Source: CADEEN01 sp963738425 (GTDB taxonomy: Bacteria > Pseudomonadota > Gammaproteobacteria > Burkholderiales > Burkholderiaceae_C). From it: DNA of 64,000 nt. The stretch lies in the NCBI GenBank assembly GCA_963738425.1, contig CAVTWT010000034.1:1-64000 (forward strand), written 5' to 3'. A model generated the notes under the pieces. That model was not told where the DNA came from. It was given only the letters and a program-made list of their open reading frames with translations, and made no database searches. Below are positions 27,007 to 35,838 of the stretch, piece after piece. Both the position numbers and the translations under genes were made by a program. How positions within the stretch are numbered: position 1 is the stretch's first letter; every line of letters begins with the position of its first letter.

Positions 27007-28122
27007 TCAGGCGCTGCCGAGGTTCCTGACGAAGCCGCCAGGTTGCGGCTGCGCGATCGCCGACGGATTCGCCGCAACGAAAGCCAGCATGCGATCGATG
27101 CAACCCAGCGCCTGCGAGCGGATCGGCTCAGGCACCTGGATTTCGCCGCTGCCGGTTTCGAGGCAAGCGATCAGACCCTGCGTCGCATTCATCGCCATCC
27201 ATGGGCAATGCGCGCAGCTCTTGCACGTGGCGCTCTTGCCGGCGGTCGGCGCTTCGATCAGCGTCTTGCCTGGTGCGAGTTGCTGCATGCGGTGGAACAT
27301 GCCGTTGTCGGTGGCGACGATGTACTCGCGGGCCTTGCCGTCAACGACGGCCTTCAACAACTGGGAGGTGGAGCCGACCAGATCGGCTTGTGCGACCACC
27401 GCTTGCGGCGACTCGGGATGCACCAGCACCGTCGCGTCTGGATGCTCCTTGCGCAGCAGTTCCAGCTCCACGCCTTTGAACTCGTCATGGACGATGCAGG
27501 CGCCGTTCCACATCAGCATGTCGGCACCGGTCTGCTCCTGGATGTAGCGGCCGAGGTGCTTGTCAGGCGCCCACAGCACCTTTTCGCCTTGCTCGTGCAG
27601 GTGGCGCACGATGGCCAGCGCGCACGAGCTCGTCACCATCCAGTCGGCGCGTGCCTTGACCGCGGCGCTGGTGTTGGCATAGACGACGACCTTGCGCTCC
27701 GGGTGCGCGTCGCAGAACGCCGCGAACTCGTCCGGCGGGCAGCCCAGGTCGAGCGAGCAGGTGGCTTCCAGATCGGGCATCAGCACGCGCTTGTGCGGCG
27801 AGAGGATCTTCGCGCTTTCGCCCATGAATCGCACGCCGGCCACGACCAGCGTCTGCGCGGCATGGTCACGGCCGAAGCGCGCCATCTCGAGCGAATCGGC
27901 CACGCAGCCGCCGGTTTCCTGCGCCAGATCCTGCAGATCGCCGTCGACGTAATAGTGGGCTACGAGCACGGCGTTGTGTTGCTGCAGCAGCGCCTTGGCG
28001 CGCGCCTTGGTGGTGGCGCGTTCGCCCGGGGTGGGCGTGGCCGGCACACGCGCCCAGGCGTGCGCGGTCTTGCTCGCGCCCGTGGCGTCCTGGCGTGTGT
28101 AGTCGAAGAGAACTTGGCTCAT
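27007..28122 (-). CDS. nadA: Quinolinate synthase A
   Basis: A 371-residue [4Fe-4S] enzyme condensing iminoaspartate with dihydroxyacetone phosphate to quinolinate. Cluster Cys candidates lie in LEATCSLDLGCP, in NGACIVHDEF and in CKSCAHCPWMAMN; AHYYVDGDLQDLAQE and HPESPQAVVAQAD are family blocks. The ATG at 28122 (MSQVLFDYTRQD) was chosen; an upstream in-frame ATG would add 37 unrelated, Arg-rich residues. Its partner nadB converges from the other side. Confidence 0.96.
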   Translation of the reverse strand: MSQVLFDYTRQDATGASKTAHAWARVPATPTPGERATTKARAKALLQQHNAVLVAHYYVDGDLQDLAQETGGCVADSLEMARFGRDHAAQTLVVAGVRFMGESAKILSPHKRVLMPDLEATCSLDLGCPPDEFAAFCDAHPERKVVVYANTSAAVKARADWMVTSSCALAIVRHLHEQGEKVLWAPDKHLGRYIQEQTGADMLMWNGACIVHDEFKGVELELLRKEHPDATVLVHPESPQAVVAQADLVGSTSQLLKAVVDGKAREYIVATDNGMFHRMQQLAPGKTLIEAPTAGKSATCKSCAHCPWMAMNATQGLIACLETGSGEIQVPEPIRSQALGCIDRMLAFVAANPSAIAQPQPGGFVRNLGSA

Positions 28123-28174
28123 GGCGGCGTGGTCGCTGGTGCGCAGCGCCGATGGTAGCCGCCGGGTGAAAGCC

Positions 28175-29305
28175 TTACCCGAGCCCGCGTTCTGCCTCGG
28201 CCAGCTTGAACCGCAGCAACGCCAGATTCGCATGCTGGCGTTCGAGCCGCGCGAACAGGAACTGGTGCGGCCGGCGCGCCAGCGGGCGCACGAGGTGGTG
28301 CGCCGCGCCGGCAGTCACACTGAACTCTTCGAGCGAGCCGACCATCCCCATGTCTTCATGCGCCTTGCGGTGAGCGCGCAGCACCGGCGCCAAGGCCGCG
28401 GCGGCACGCTTCAAATCGACCGCGTTGTCGCGCGACTCGCCCGCCAGCAGATCGCCGTCCGTGGCGTCGGCCAGCGCCGCGCCTTGCACGCCGTCGGTCA
28501 TCATCAACATGCGCAGCTGCCGGGCGACGTTGCGGGCATCAATGGCCGCCGGGTCAGCCGCCTGTTCCTGCGGCGTCTGCTGGCGGTCCCAGGCGGCCAG
28601 CAACGCATTCCAGACCGACGAGGTGCCGGTCAGCGGCTCGTCGAGCACTTCGACATGCAGGTTCGAAGGCCAGTCGAGCGCGGCGATCTTGCTGGCGATC
28701 CACAGCGCCGACGGCGGCAGCAGGAAAAGCAGCGATTCGCACTTCCAGGTGGGCTCGGCGACGGCTCGCTGCAGTGCGACCAGCATCGCTTCGACTTCGC
28801 CGGGCACCATCGGCCCGACGATGACCGCCGCCATCTGGCTGCGCTCCATCAGCACGAACGGGATCGCCAGGTTCTCGCCTTCGGAGACGCGCAGGTCGGC
28901 GTGGTAGATCTTCAGCGAGGCATCGCCGCGCCGCGGCACGATCGTGCGCTCCAGTGTGGCCAGGATCGACAACGTGGCCTGTTCGCGCAGGTGCAGCCGT
29001 TCGACCGGCTGGCCGGTGGCATCGGACAAGGCCTTGATGACGCCCGGGGCCCACAGGCGCACCGGGTCGAGCAGCGTGATCGTGCGCACGTCGTCGGCAT
29101 TGCGGGCCTGCGCCAGGTGTTCGCGCATCGCCGCTGCTGGCGAGCCGGAGAAGAACAGGTCCTGATGGTGCCGCTCGAGCATGCGGCCGTCATCTGCGAC
29201 CCGCGTGTCGGTGCTTTCAAGCACCGCGGTGGCCGCAAACTCCGGCATCGGGCCACCCGGCTTCAGCGGGGTGGGCACGAGTTCTCCGAACAAGGACTTC
29301 AACAC
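28175..29305 (-). CDS. Hypothetical protein with roadblock/LC7-like C-terminus (paralogue B)
   Basis: A 376-residue cytoplasmic protein starting at GTG 29305. The central region (QPVERLHLREQ, LKIYHADLRV, MAAVIVGPMVPGEVEAML, AEPTWKCESLLFLLPPSALW) aligns along its length with paralogue A at 23974-25281. The C-terminal 120 residues (RMLMMTDGVQGAALADATDG, APVLRAHRKAHEDMGM, LEEFSVTAGAAHHLVRPL, LERQHANLALLRFKLAEAE) fit a roadblock/LC7 pattern. The two paralogues flank nadB-nadA, which separates them by about 2.9 kb, and both are on the minus strand. No known function is assigned. Confidence 0.68.
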   Translation of the reverse strand: MLKSLFGELVPTPLKPGGPMPEFAATAVLESTDTRVADDGRMLERHHQDLFFSGSPAAAMREHLAQARNADDVRTITLLDPVRLWAPGVIKALSDATGQPVERLHLREQATLSILATLERTIVPRRGDASLKIYHADLRVSEGENLAIPFVLMERSQMAAVIVGPMVPGEVEAMLVALQRAVAEPTWKCESLLFLLPPSALWIASKIAALDWPSNLHVEVLDEPLTGTSSVWNALLAAWDRQQTPQEQAADPAAIDARNVARQLRMLMMTDGVQGAALADATDGDLLAGESRDNAVDLKRAAAALAPVLRAHRKAHEDMGMVGSLEEFSVTAGAAHHLVRPLARRPHQFLFARLERQHANLALLRFKLAEAERGLG

Positions 29306-29492
29306 AGGCAGCTCCAGTCGCGATCGATGAACGCCGGTCGCAGCTTAGGGTCACGGCCAAGGCTTGCGTTCCCACAAGCAACGGTCAAGCAGGGAGGTGC
29401 CTCGGCGGTTACTACAGTCACGCTTTGACACTCAAGCTCACTGCCTTGCACTTGCGCTGCAAGGCTGTTTGTCCTGCCGATACCATTCAAGC

Positions 29493-30737
29493 ATGAACAC
29501 AGGCTCTGCTGCGCTGCCTTCGCCGTCGAGGCGCGACGACGTCAAGACCATCGGCCTGGTGGGTTTGGCGCACGGCACCTCTCACTTCTTCCACATGCTG
29601 CTGCCGCCGTTGTTCCCGCTGTTCGTGCGCGACTTCGGCGTCAGCTACGCGCAGCTTGGCCTGGTGGTGACGGTGTTTTTCGTCGTTTCGGGCATTGGGC
29701 AGGCGCTGGCCGGGTTCCTCGTCGACCGGACCGGTGCGCGGCCGGTGCTGTTCGCTGCGATGGCCTGCTTTGTGGCGTCAGGCGTGCTCGCCTCCGCGGC
29801 GCAAGGGCTCGACGGCCTGCTGCTGGCCGCAGCGCTGGCCGGGCTGGGCAATTCGCCGTTTCATCCGGTGGACTTCACCATCCTCAACAAGCGCGTCTCC
29901 CCGCCTCGCCTGGGCCACGCGTTTTCGGTGCATGGCATCAGTGGCAACCTCGGCTGGGCGGTGGCGCCGGTGTTCCTGTTGTCGATCGTGCACGCGACGG
30001 GCTCCTGGCGCTGGGCGCTCGCAGCCAGCGCAGCGTGGGCCTTGCTGATGCTGGCGCTGTTGATCTGGCAGCGCGCGGTGATTGACGACAGTGCGGTGGC
30101 GAGCCGACCCGTTGCAAGCGCCACGGGCACCGAACCCGGCACGTTCTCGTTCTTGCGCCTGCCATCGGTGTGGTTGTGCTTTTCGTTCTTCTTCTTTTCG
30201 ACCTGTGCGCTGTCGGCCATCCAGAGCTTCGCAGGCCCGGCGCTGTCGAAGATGTACGAGTTGCCCTTGTCGACCACCGCTTACGTCGTCACCGGCTACA
30301 TGGTGGCCGGGGCGCTTGGCATCCTCACCGGTGGCTTTCTTGCCGTGCGCGCGACGCACCTGGAGCGCGTGATCGGTGTCTGCCTGGCGGTGGCGGCGCT
30401 GCTGCTGGCAATCGTCGGCAGCGGCGTACTGCCGGCCACGCTGGCGATGCTGGCAACGGCGCTGGCCGGATTTGGCGCCGGGCTGGCCGGGCCGTCGCGC
30501 GACATGCTGATCAAGCGTGCCTCGCCGCCGGGCGCGACCGGCCGCGTCTATGGCACGGTTTATTCGGGGCTCGACATAGGCTTTGCGTTGGCCGCGCCGG
30601 TCTTCGGTGCCATCCTCGACGGTGGCCGGCCAGATGGCGTGTTCTACGGTGCTGCCCTGGCGCTGGCTTTGGGCATCGCATCGGCGTCGCTGGTGGGGCT
30701 GCGCGTGGCGCTGACGTCGCGGCGGGTGGCGGCATGA
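29493..30737 (+). CDS. MFS transporter
   Basis: A 414-residue inner membrane carrier with about 12 hydrophobic segments (for example LGLVVTVFFVVSGIGQALAG and LLLAIVGSGVLPATLAML) and the MFS motif-A-like GFLVDRTGARPVLF near residue 75. The substrate is not evident. A TACCAT hexamer ends 6 nt before the ATG, again hinting at a leaderless mRNA. The stop overlaps the ThDP-enzyme start at 30734 by 4 nt, so the two are co-translated and may share a substrate. Confidence 0.88.
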   Translation: MNTGSAALPSPSRRDDVKTIGLVGLAHGTSHFFHMLLPPLFPLFVRDFGVSYAQLGLVVTVFFVVSGIGQALAGFLVDRTGARPVLFAAMACFVASGVLASAAQGLDGLLLAAALAGLGNSPFHPVDFTILNKRVSPPRLGHAFSVHGISGNLGWAVAPVFLLSIVHATGSWRWALAASAAWALLMLALLIWQRAVIDDSAVASRPVASATGTEPGTFSFLRLPSVWLCFSFFFFSTCALSAIQSFAGPALSKMYELPLSTTAYVVTGYMVAGALGILTGGFLAVRATHLERVIGVCLAVAALLLAIVGSGVLPATLAMLATALAGFGAGLAGPSRDMLIKRASPPGATGRVYGTVYSGLDIGFALAAPVFGAILDGGRPDGVFYGAALALALGIASASLVGLRVALTSRRVAA

Positions 30738-32437
30738 GCGGCGCGGCAACCCGCCTGGCCGGTCATGCGCTGGTCGAAGCGCTGATCGCTCAAGGCATCG
30801 ATACCGTTTTCGGTGTGCCGGGCGAAAGCTACCTGGCCGTGCTCGATGGCTTTCATGCGCACGCCAACCGCATTCGCTTCATCACCTGCCGCCATGAAGG
30901 CGGCGCTGCCTTCATGGCCGAGGCGCAGGGCAAGTTGTCGAACTGGCCAGGGGTGTGCTTCGTGACCCGCGGCCCCGGCGCCAGCAACGCTGCGATCGGT
31001 TTGCACACCGCGTTCCAGGACTCGACGCCGATGGTGCTGTTCGTCGGCCAGGTCGCGTCCGATCAGCGTGACCGCGAAGCCTTTCAGGAGCTCGACTACC
31101 GGCAGGTCTTCGGCCCCGGCACGCTGGGCATGGCCAAGTGGGTCGGCGAGGTGCAGCACGCAGACCGCCTGCCGGAGTACGTGGCCCGTGCTTTCCACAC
31201 CGCGATGCAGGGCCGGCCCGGCCCGGTCGTACTGGTGCTGCCGGAAGACATGCTGACCACAGCGACCGCGGCGCCTGTGTTGCCACGGATCGTGCCGGCG
31301 CAGACCTGGCCGGCGCCCGGCGGATTGCGCAATTTGCGCGAGCGCCTGCTGGCCGCGCAGAAGCCGCTGGTCATTGCGGGTGGCCCGCTGTGGAGCGCCG
31401 AAAGCGCACGCGCGCTGCAACGCTTTGCCGAGAGCTGGCAGTTGCCGGTGGCCTGCGGCTTTCGCTTTCAGGACTGTTTCGACAATCGCCATCCGCAGTA
31501 CGCGGGCGATGTCGGCATCGGCATCAATCCGAAACTCGCAGCGCGTGTGCGCGAGGCCGATCTGATTCTGGCCATCGGCGTGCGCCTGGGCGAGATGACG
31601 ACCGGCGGCTATGAGCACCTCGCCGTGCCACGGCCAGCGCAAACGCTGGTGCATCTCCATCCGGGTGCAGAAGAGTTGGGCCGCGTCTATGCCGCCGACT
31701 TGATGCTGCAGTGCTCGCTGTCGCTCGCCGGCCAGGCATTGGAAACTCTGGCCGCGCCGGCGCAGGTGCCTTGGGCTGCATGGACGGCGGCCGCGCGGGC
31801 CGACTACGAAGGCAATCTGGTGGCCGCTGCGGTCGAGCCGCTGGACATGACGCAGTTGGTGAAGACCTTGAACCGCCTCGTGCCCGAGAACACGGTCTAC
31901 ACCAACGGCGCCGGCAATTTCAGCGCCTGGCTGCACCGCTTCACGCCCTACCTGCCGCTGCATCAGCACGGCCGCACGCAACTGGCGCCGACCTCCGGTT
32001 CGATGGGCTATGGCGTGCCAGCGGCGGTGGCGGCGTCGCTGCTGTACCCCGACCGCACGGTGGTCAATCTGGCCGGCGACGGCGACTTTCTGATGACCGG
32101 TCAGGAACTGGCCACGGCTCGCATGTTCGGGGCAGGCGAGGGCGCTGGCAAGTTGATCAGCATCGTCATCGACAACGGCACCTACGGCACGATCCGCATG
32201 CACCAGGAGCGCGCTTATCCTGCGCGTGTCTCAGGCAGCGATTTGCGCAACCCTGACTTTGCTGCGCTGGCGCTGGCCTACGGCTGGCGTGCGCACCGCG
32301 TGCAAGACACGGCGCAGTTCGAGCCGGCCCTGCAGGCGGCGCTGGCGTCGGACACGCCGACGCTGATTCACGTGACGCTGGATGCGGAAGTGATTTCGCC
32401 GCGGGCGACGATCACGCAGCTGCGAGCGAAGCGCTAG
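30734..32437 (+). CDS. Thiamine diphosphate enzyme, acetolactate synthase large subunit-like
   Basis: A 567-residue ThDP-dependent enzyme with the N-terminal PYR domain (cofactor-activating Glu in CRHEGGAAFMAEAQGK near residue 56), the central domain and the C-terminal PP domain with the GDGDFLMTGQE...DNGTYGTIRM ThDP/Mg motif near 450-485. It resembles acetolactate synthase-like, sulfoacetaldehyde acetyltransferase or oxalyl-CoA/benzoylformate decarboxylase-type proteins. No regulatory small subunit is adjacent, so biosynthetic IlvB is less likely. The preceding MFS gene overlaps it. Confidence 0.83.
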   Translation: MSGAATRLAGHALVEALIAQGIDTVFGVPGESYLAVLDGFHAHANRIRFITCRHEGGAAFMAEAQGKLSNWPGVCFVTRGPGASNAAIGLHTAFQDSTPMVLFVGQVASDQRDREAFQELDYRQVFGPGTLGMAKWVGEVQHADRLPEYVARAFHTAMQGRPGPVVLVLPEDMLTTATAAPVLPRIVPAQTWPAPGGLRNLRERLLAAQKPLVIAGGPLWSAESARALQRFAESWQLPVACGFRFQDCFDNRHPQYAGDVGIGINPKLAARVREADLILAIGVRLGEMTTGGYEHLAVPRPAQTLVHLHPGAEELGRVYAADLMLQCSLSLAGQALETLAAPAQVPWAAWTAAARADYEGNLVAAAVEPLDMTQLVKTLNRLVPENTVYTNGAGNFSAWLHRFTPYLPLHQHGRTQLAPTSGSMGYGVPAAVAASLLYPDRTVVNLAGDGDFLMTGQELATARMFGAGEGAGKLISIVIDNGTYGTIRMHQERAYPARVSGSDLRNPDFAALALAYGWRAHRVQDTAQFEPALQAALASDTPTLIHVTLDAEVISPRATITQLRAKR

Positions 32438-32449
32438 AACGCGAAGGCG

Positions 32450-32968
32450 CTACTTGCAGTCGCTGGCGATGACCTGGCGCGAGCGCTGCATTTCTTCGGC
32501 GCGGCCCTTGTCATCGAGAATCTCTCGCTCGCCCTTGTCGTTGGTGCGCGCGATGCGCATCCCATCGTTGAGAGCCGACAGATGGCTCTTCGCTCGCGCA
32601 CAGTTCTCGGCACGCTGTGCGTTGTCCTTGTCCAGCTGCGCCTTCTGCTTCAGTTCCTGCTCATCGGCGGCTTTCTTGCGGCGCGCTTCGAGCTCGGGGT
32701 CATTGCGCTGGGCCAGGGCCGCGGCCGCTCCGCTGGCCGGTACCGAAGCCGCTGCTGGCTGAGCCTGCGGCGCGCGACGCACGACGGTCGTCGGACGCTC
32801 GATGATGTCCTTGTCCGGGACACCGGCCGGCGGCGGCAGATCGCTGACGACGATGCGGCCTTGCGCATCGCGGTACTTCCACGGCACCGACTGCGCATTC
32901 GCCATGCTCACGCACAACAGCGCGGTGGCCAAGGTGCCCAGGATGAGCGGCAGAAGGGAACGCTTCAT
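32450..32968 (-). CDS. DUF4124 domain exported protein
   Basis: A 172-residue protein with a signal peptide (MKRSLLPLILGTLATALLCV, cleavage after the ANA motif). DUF4124 follows: VPWKYRDAQGRIVVSDLPPP. The rest is a charged, Ala/Gln/Lys-rich helical tail (EARRKKAADEQELKQKAQLD) likely to form a coiled coil in the periplasm. DUF4124 proteins are widespread in proteobacteria but functionally uncharacterised. It is divergent from guaB. Confidence 0.8.
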   Translation of the reverse strand: MKRSLLPLILGTLATALLCVSMANAQSVPWKYRDAQGRIVVSDLPPPAGVPDKDIIERPTTVVRRAPQAQPAAASVPASGAAAALAQRNDPELEARRKKAADEQELKQKAQLDKDNAQRAENCARAKSHLSALNDGMRIARTNDKGEREILDDKGRAEEMQRSRQVIASDCK

Positions 32969-33047
32969 GGTGCGCAGGTCCGTGTGTGAACTCTTGCCAG
33001 TGTAGTGTCGGCGCCCCGGTAACGGCAGGGGTGAAATTCACGCTCCG

Positions 33048-33053
33048 TATAAT
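33048..33053 (+). promoter_or_regulatory. Putative -10 hexamer (TATAAT) of guaB
   Basis: A perfect TATAAT stands 30 bp before the guaB ATG. A start near 33060 would give a leader of about 24 nt containing GGAGAG. No good -35 is visible. Confidence 0.5.
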
Positions 33054-33083
33054 TCGTTTTTGAGTCTGGAGAGATCTCCCATC

Positions 33084-34565
33084 ATGCGCCTCCTCGGCAA
33101 AGCGCTCACCTTCGACGACGTGTTGTTGGTGCCGGCCTTCTCCCAAGTCCTGCCGCGCGACACCAGCCTGGCCACCCGCCTGTCACGCCGCATCACTCTG
33201 AACCTCCCGCTGGTTTCAGCGGCGATGGACACCGTCACCGAAGCGCGCCTGGCGATTGCCATCGCGCAAGAGGGCGGCATCGGCATCGTTCACAAGAACC
33301 TGACGGCGCAGCAGCAGGCCAAGGAAGTGGCACGCGTCAAGCGCTACGAGTCCGGCGTGCTGCGCGATCCGATCACCGTCGGGCCTGACATGCCGGTGCG
33401 CGAAGTGATGGCGCTGGCGCAGCAGCACGGCATCTCGGGCTTTCCGGTGTTGGAAGGCAAGACAGTGGTCGGCATCGTCACCAACCGCGACCTGCGCTTC
33501 GAGACTCGCATGGACGTGCCGGTGCGCGAGATCATGACGCCGCGCGAGCGCCTGATCACGGTGCGTGAAGGCGCGACCCTCGATGAAGGCAAAGCGCTGA
33601 TGCACCGGCACAAGCTCGAACGCGTGCTCGTCGTCAACGACGCTTTCGAGCTGCGTGGCCTGATGACGGTCAAGGACATCACCAAGCAGACGAGCTTTCC
33701 GAATGCGGCGCGCGATCAGCACGGCAAGCTGCGCGTCGGTGCGGCGGTCGGCGTTGGCGAGGGCACCGAAGAGCGCGTCGAAGCGCTGGCGGCGGCGGGT
33801 GTCGATGCGATCGTCGTCGACACCGCGCACGGCCACAGCGCTGGTGTGATCGAGCGTGTGCGCTGGGTCAAGCGCAACTTCCCGCAGATCGATGTCATCG
33901 GCGGCAACATCGCCACCGGCGCTGCGGCGTTGGCGCTGGTCGAGGCCGGGGCCGATGCGGTCAAGGTCGGCATCGGCCCCGGCTCGATCTGCACGACGCG
34001 CATCGTCACCGGCGTCGGCGTGCCGCAGATCATGGCCATCGACAACGTCGCCAAAGCGCTCAAGGGCAGCGGCGTGCCGCTGATCGCCGACGGCGGTGTG
34101 CGCTACTCCGGTGACGTTGCGAAGGCGATCGTTGCCGGCGCCGACTCCGTGATGATGGGCAGCGCCTTTGCCGGCACCGACGAAGCGCCGGGCGAAACCA
34201 TCCTCTACCAGGGCCGCAGCTACAAGAGCTATCGTGGCATGGGCTCGATCGGCGCCATGCAAAAGGGCAGCGCCGACCGCTACTTCCAGCAAACCGGCGA
34301 CGACAGCGGCGGCAACAACCCGAACACCACCAAGCTCGTGCCCGAGGGCATCGAAGGCCAGGTGCCGTACAAGGGCTCAGTCGTCGGCATCATCTTCCAG
34401 ATGGCCGGCGGCCTGCGGGCTTCGATGCACTACTGCGGCTGCGCGACGATCGCCGACATGCAGACGCAGGCCGAGTTCGTCGAGATCACGTCGGCCGGTG
34501 TGCGCGAGAGCCACGTTCACGACGTGCAGATCACCAAGGAAGCGCCGAACTACAGGACCGAATGA
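33084..34565 (+). CDS. guaB: IMP dehydrogenase
   Basis: A 493-residue enzyme oxidising IMP to XMP, the committed step to GMP. The TIM barrel is interrupted by two CBS domains (about residues 95-205: VREVMALAQQHGISGFPVLE and VREIMTPRERLITV). The catalytic Cys is in GIGPGSICTTRIVTG, and YRGMGSIGAM and the C-terminal HDVQITKEAPNY are typical. ATG 33084 with a GGAGAG site fits the family N-terminus (MRLLGKALTFDDVLLVPAFS). guaA follows after an intervening MFS gene. Confidence 0.97.
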   Translation: MRLLGKALTFDDVLLVPAFSQVLPRDTSLATRLSRRITLNLPLVSAAMDTVTEARLAIAIAQEGGIGIVHKNLTAQQQAKEVARVKRYESGVLRDPITVGPDMPVREVMALAQQHGISGFPVLEGKTVVGIVTNRDLRFETRMDVPVREIMTPRERLITVREGATLDEGKALMHRHKLERVLVVNDAFELRGLMTVKDITKQTSFPNAARDQHGKLRVGAAVGVGEGTEERVEALAAAGVDAIVVDTAHGHSAGVIERVRWVKRNFPQIDVIGGNIATGAAALALVEAGADAVKVGIGPGSICTTRIVTGVGVPQIMAIDNVAKALKGSGVPLIADGGVRYSGDVAKAIVAGADSVMMGSAFAGTDEAPGETILYQGRSYKSYRGMGSIGAMQKGSADRYFQQTGDDSGGNNPNTTKLVPEGIEGQVPYKGSVVGIIFQMAGGLRASMHYCGCATIADMQTQAEFVEITSAGVRESHVHDVQITKEAPNYRTE

Positions 34566-34572
34566 AGCGCGA

Positions 34573-35838
34573 ATGACGACGCCTGCTGCTTCCGAATCGC
34601 ATGGCCGCCCTCCCGCAAGGAAGGCGGCCATGTCTTTTATCCTGATCACAGTGCTGATCGACATGATGGCGATCGGCCTGATCGTGCCGGTGTTGCCGCC
34701 GCTGGTGGGGAAGTTCACTGCCAATCCGGCCGAGCAGTCGTTCTGGTACGGCGCCGTCGCATTCGCCTTCGGCCTCGCCAACTTCTTCGGCGCGCCGATC
34801 CTGGGGGCGCTGTCCGATCGCTACGGCCGCCGCCCGGTGCTGTTGCTCGGCTTCTGTGGACTGGCGCTCAACTTCTTTGCCACCGCGCTGGCGACGGCGC
34901 TGTGGATGTTGATCGCGGTGCGGCTGGTGGGCGGCGCCTTGCAGGCCAACGCCGCGGTCGCCAACGCCTACGTGGCTGATATCACGCCGCCAGAGGAGCG
35001 GGCGCGCCGCTTCGGGCTGCTCGGCGCCATGTTCGGCATCGGCTTCATCCTCGGCCCGGTCATGGGCGGCTTGCTCGGCGGCTTCGACCTGCATCTGCCG
35101 TTCTTTGCGGCCGGTGCGCTGGCACTGCTCAACCTGGCCTATGGCGTGTTCGTGCTGCCCGAGTCGTTGCCGACGACGCAGCGCCGGGCCTTCGATTGGC
35201 GCCGGGTCAATCCTGTCACATCCCTCAAATCGCTGGCGGAATTGAAAGGCGTGGGCTTGCTGGTGGGCGTGATCGCTGTCAGCGGGCTGGCGCAGTTCAC
35301 GCTCTACACGACGTGGGTTCTGTACACGACCTTCAAGTTCGGTTGGGGCCCCACCGAGAATGGCTGGTCCTTGTTTGCGGTCGGCATCGTATCGGCGCTG
35401 GTGCAAGGCGTGCTGCTCGGCCGCCTGTTGCGTTGGCTCGGGCCGCAGCGTCTCGCGTTGTGGGGTCTGGCCTCGTCGAGCCTGGCCTTCCTGTGCTGGG
35501 GCCTGGCCAGCGAAGGCTGGATGATGTACGCGGTGATCTTCGTCAACCTGCTCGGCGGCACCGTCTCGGCCACGGTGCAGAGCCTCGTCTCGTCGTCTGC
35601 CGATGCGCGCAGCCAGGGCCAGACGATGGGCTCGGTCAGCGCGCTCAACAGCCTGATGGCGGTGGCCGCGCCGCTGATCGGTGCGCCGCTGATCGGCGTC
35701 GTCTCACACTTCCCGCAAGGCGACTGGCGAATCGGCGCGCCGATGTATTTCTGCGCGTTGCTGCAAGCGGCGTCGCTCGCACTCGCCTGGCGCCATTTCG
35801 CGAAGCCTCCCGTTCTGATTCCCAGCCCCATGCCATGA
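34573..35838 (+). CDS. MFS efflux transporter, TetA-like
   Basis: A 421-residue 12-helix MFS protein. The N-terminal ILITVLIDMMAIGLIVPVLP and motif A GALSDRYGRRPVLLLG are hallmarks of the TetA/class-B drug:H+ antiporters; LGAMFGIGFILGPVMGGLLG matches motif C. Whether it moves drugs, purines or something else is not shown. It sits between guaB (7 nt upstream) and guaA (4-nt overlap). Confidence 0.87.
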   Translation: MTTPAASESHGRPPARKAAMSFILITVLIDMMAIGLIVPVLPPLVGKFTANPAEQSFWYGAVAFAFGLANFFGAPILGALSDRYGRRPVLLLGFCGLALNFFATALATALWMLIAVRLVGGALQANAAVANAYVADITPPEERARRFGLLGAMFGIGFILGPVMGGLLGGFDLHLPFFAAGALALLNLAYGVFVLPESLPTTQRRAFDWRRVNPVTSLKSLAELKGVGLLVGVIAVSGLAQFTLYTTWVLYTTFKFGWGPTENGWSLFAVGIVSALVQGVLLGRLLRWLGPQRLALWGLASSSLAFLCWGLASEGWMMYAVIFVNLLGGTVSATVQSLVSSSADARSQGQTMGSVSALNSLMAVAAPLIGAPLIGVVSHFPQGDWRIGAPMYFCALLQAASLALAWRHFAKPPVLIPSPMP

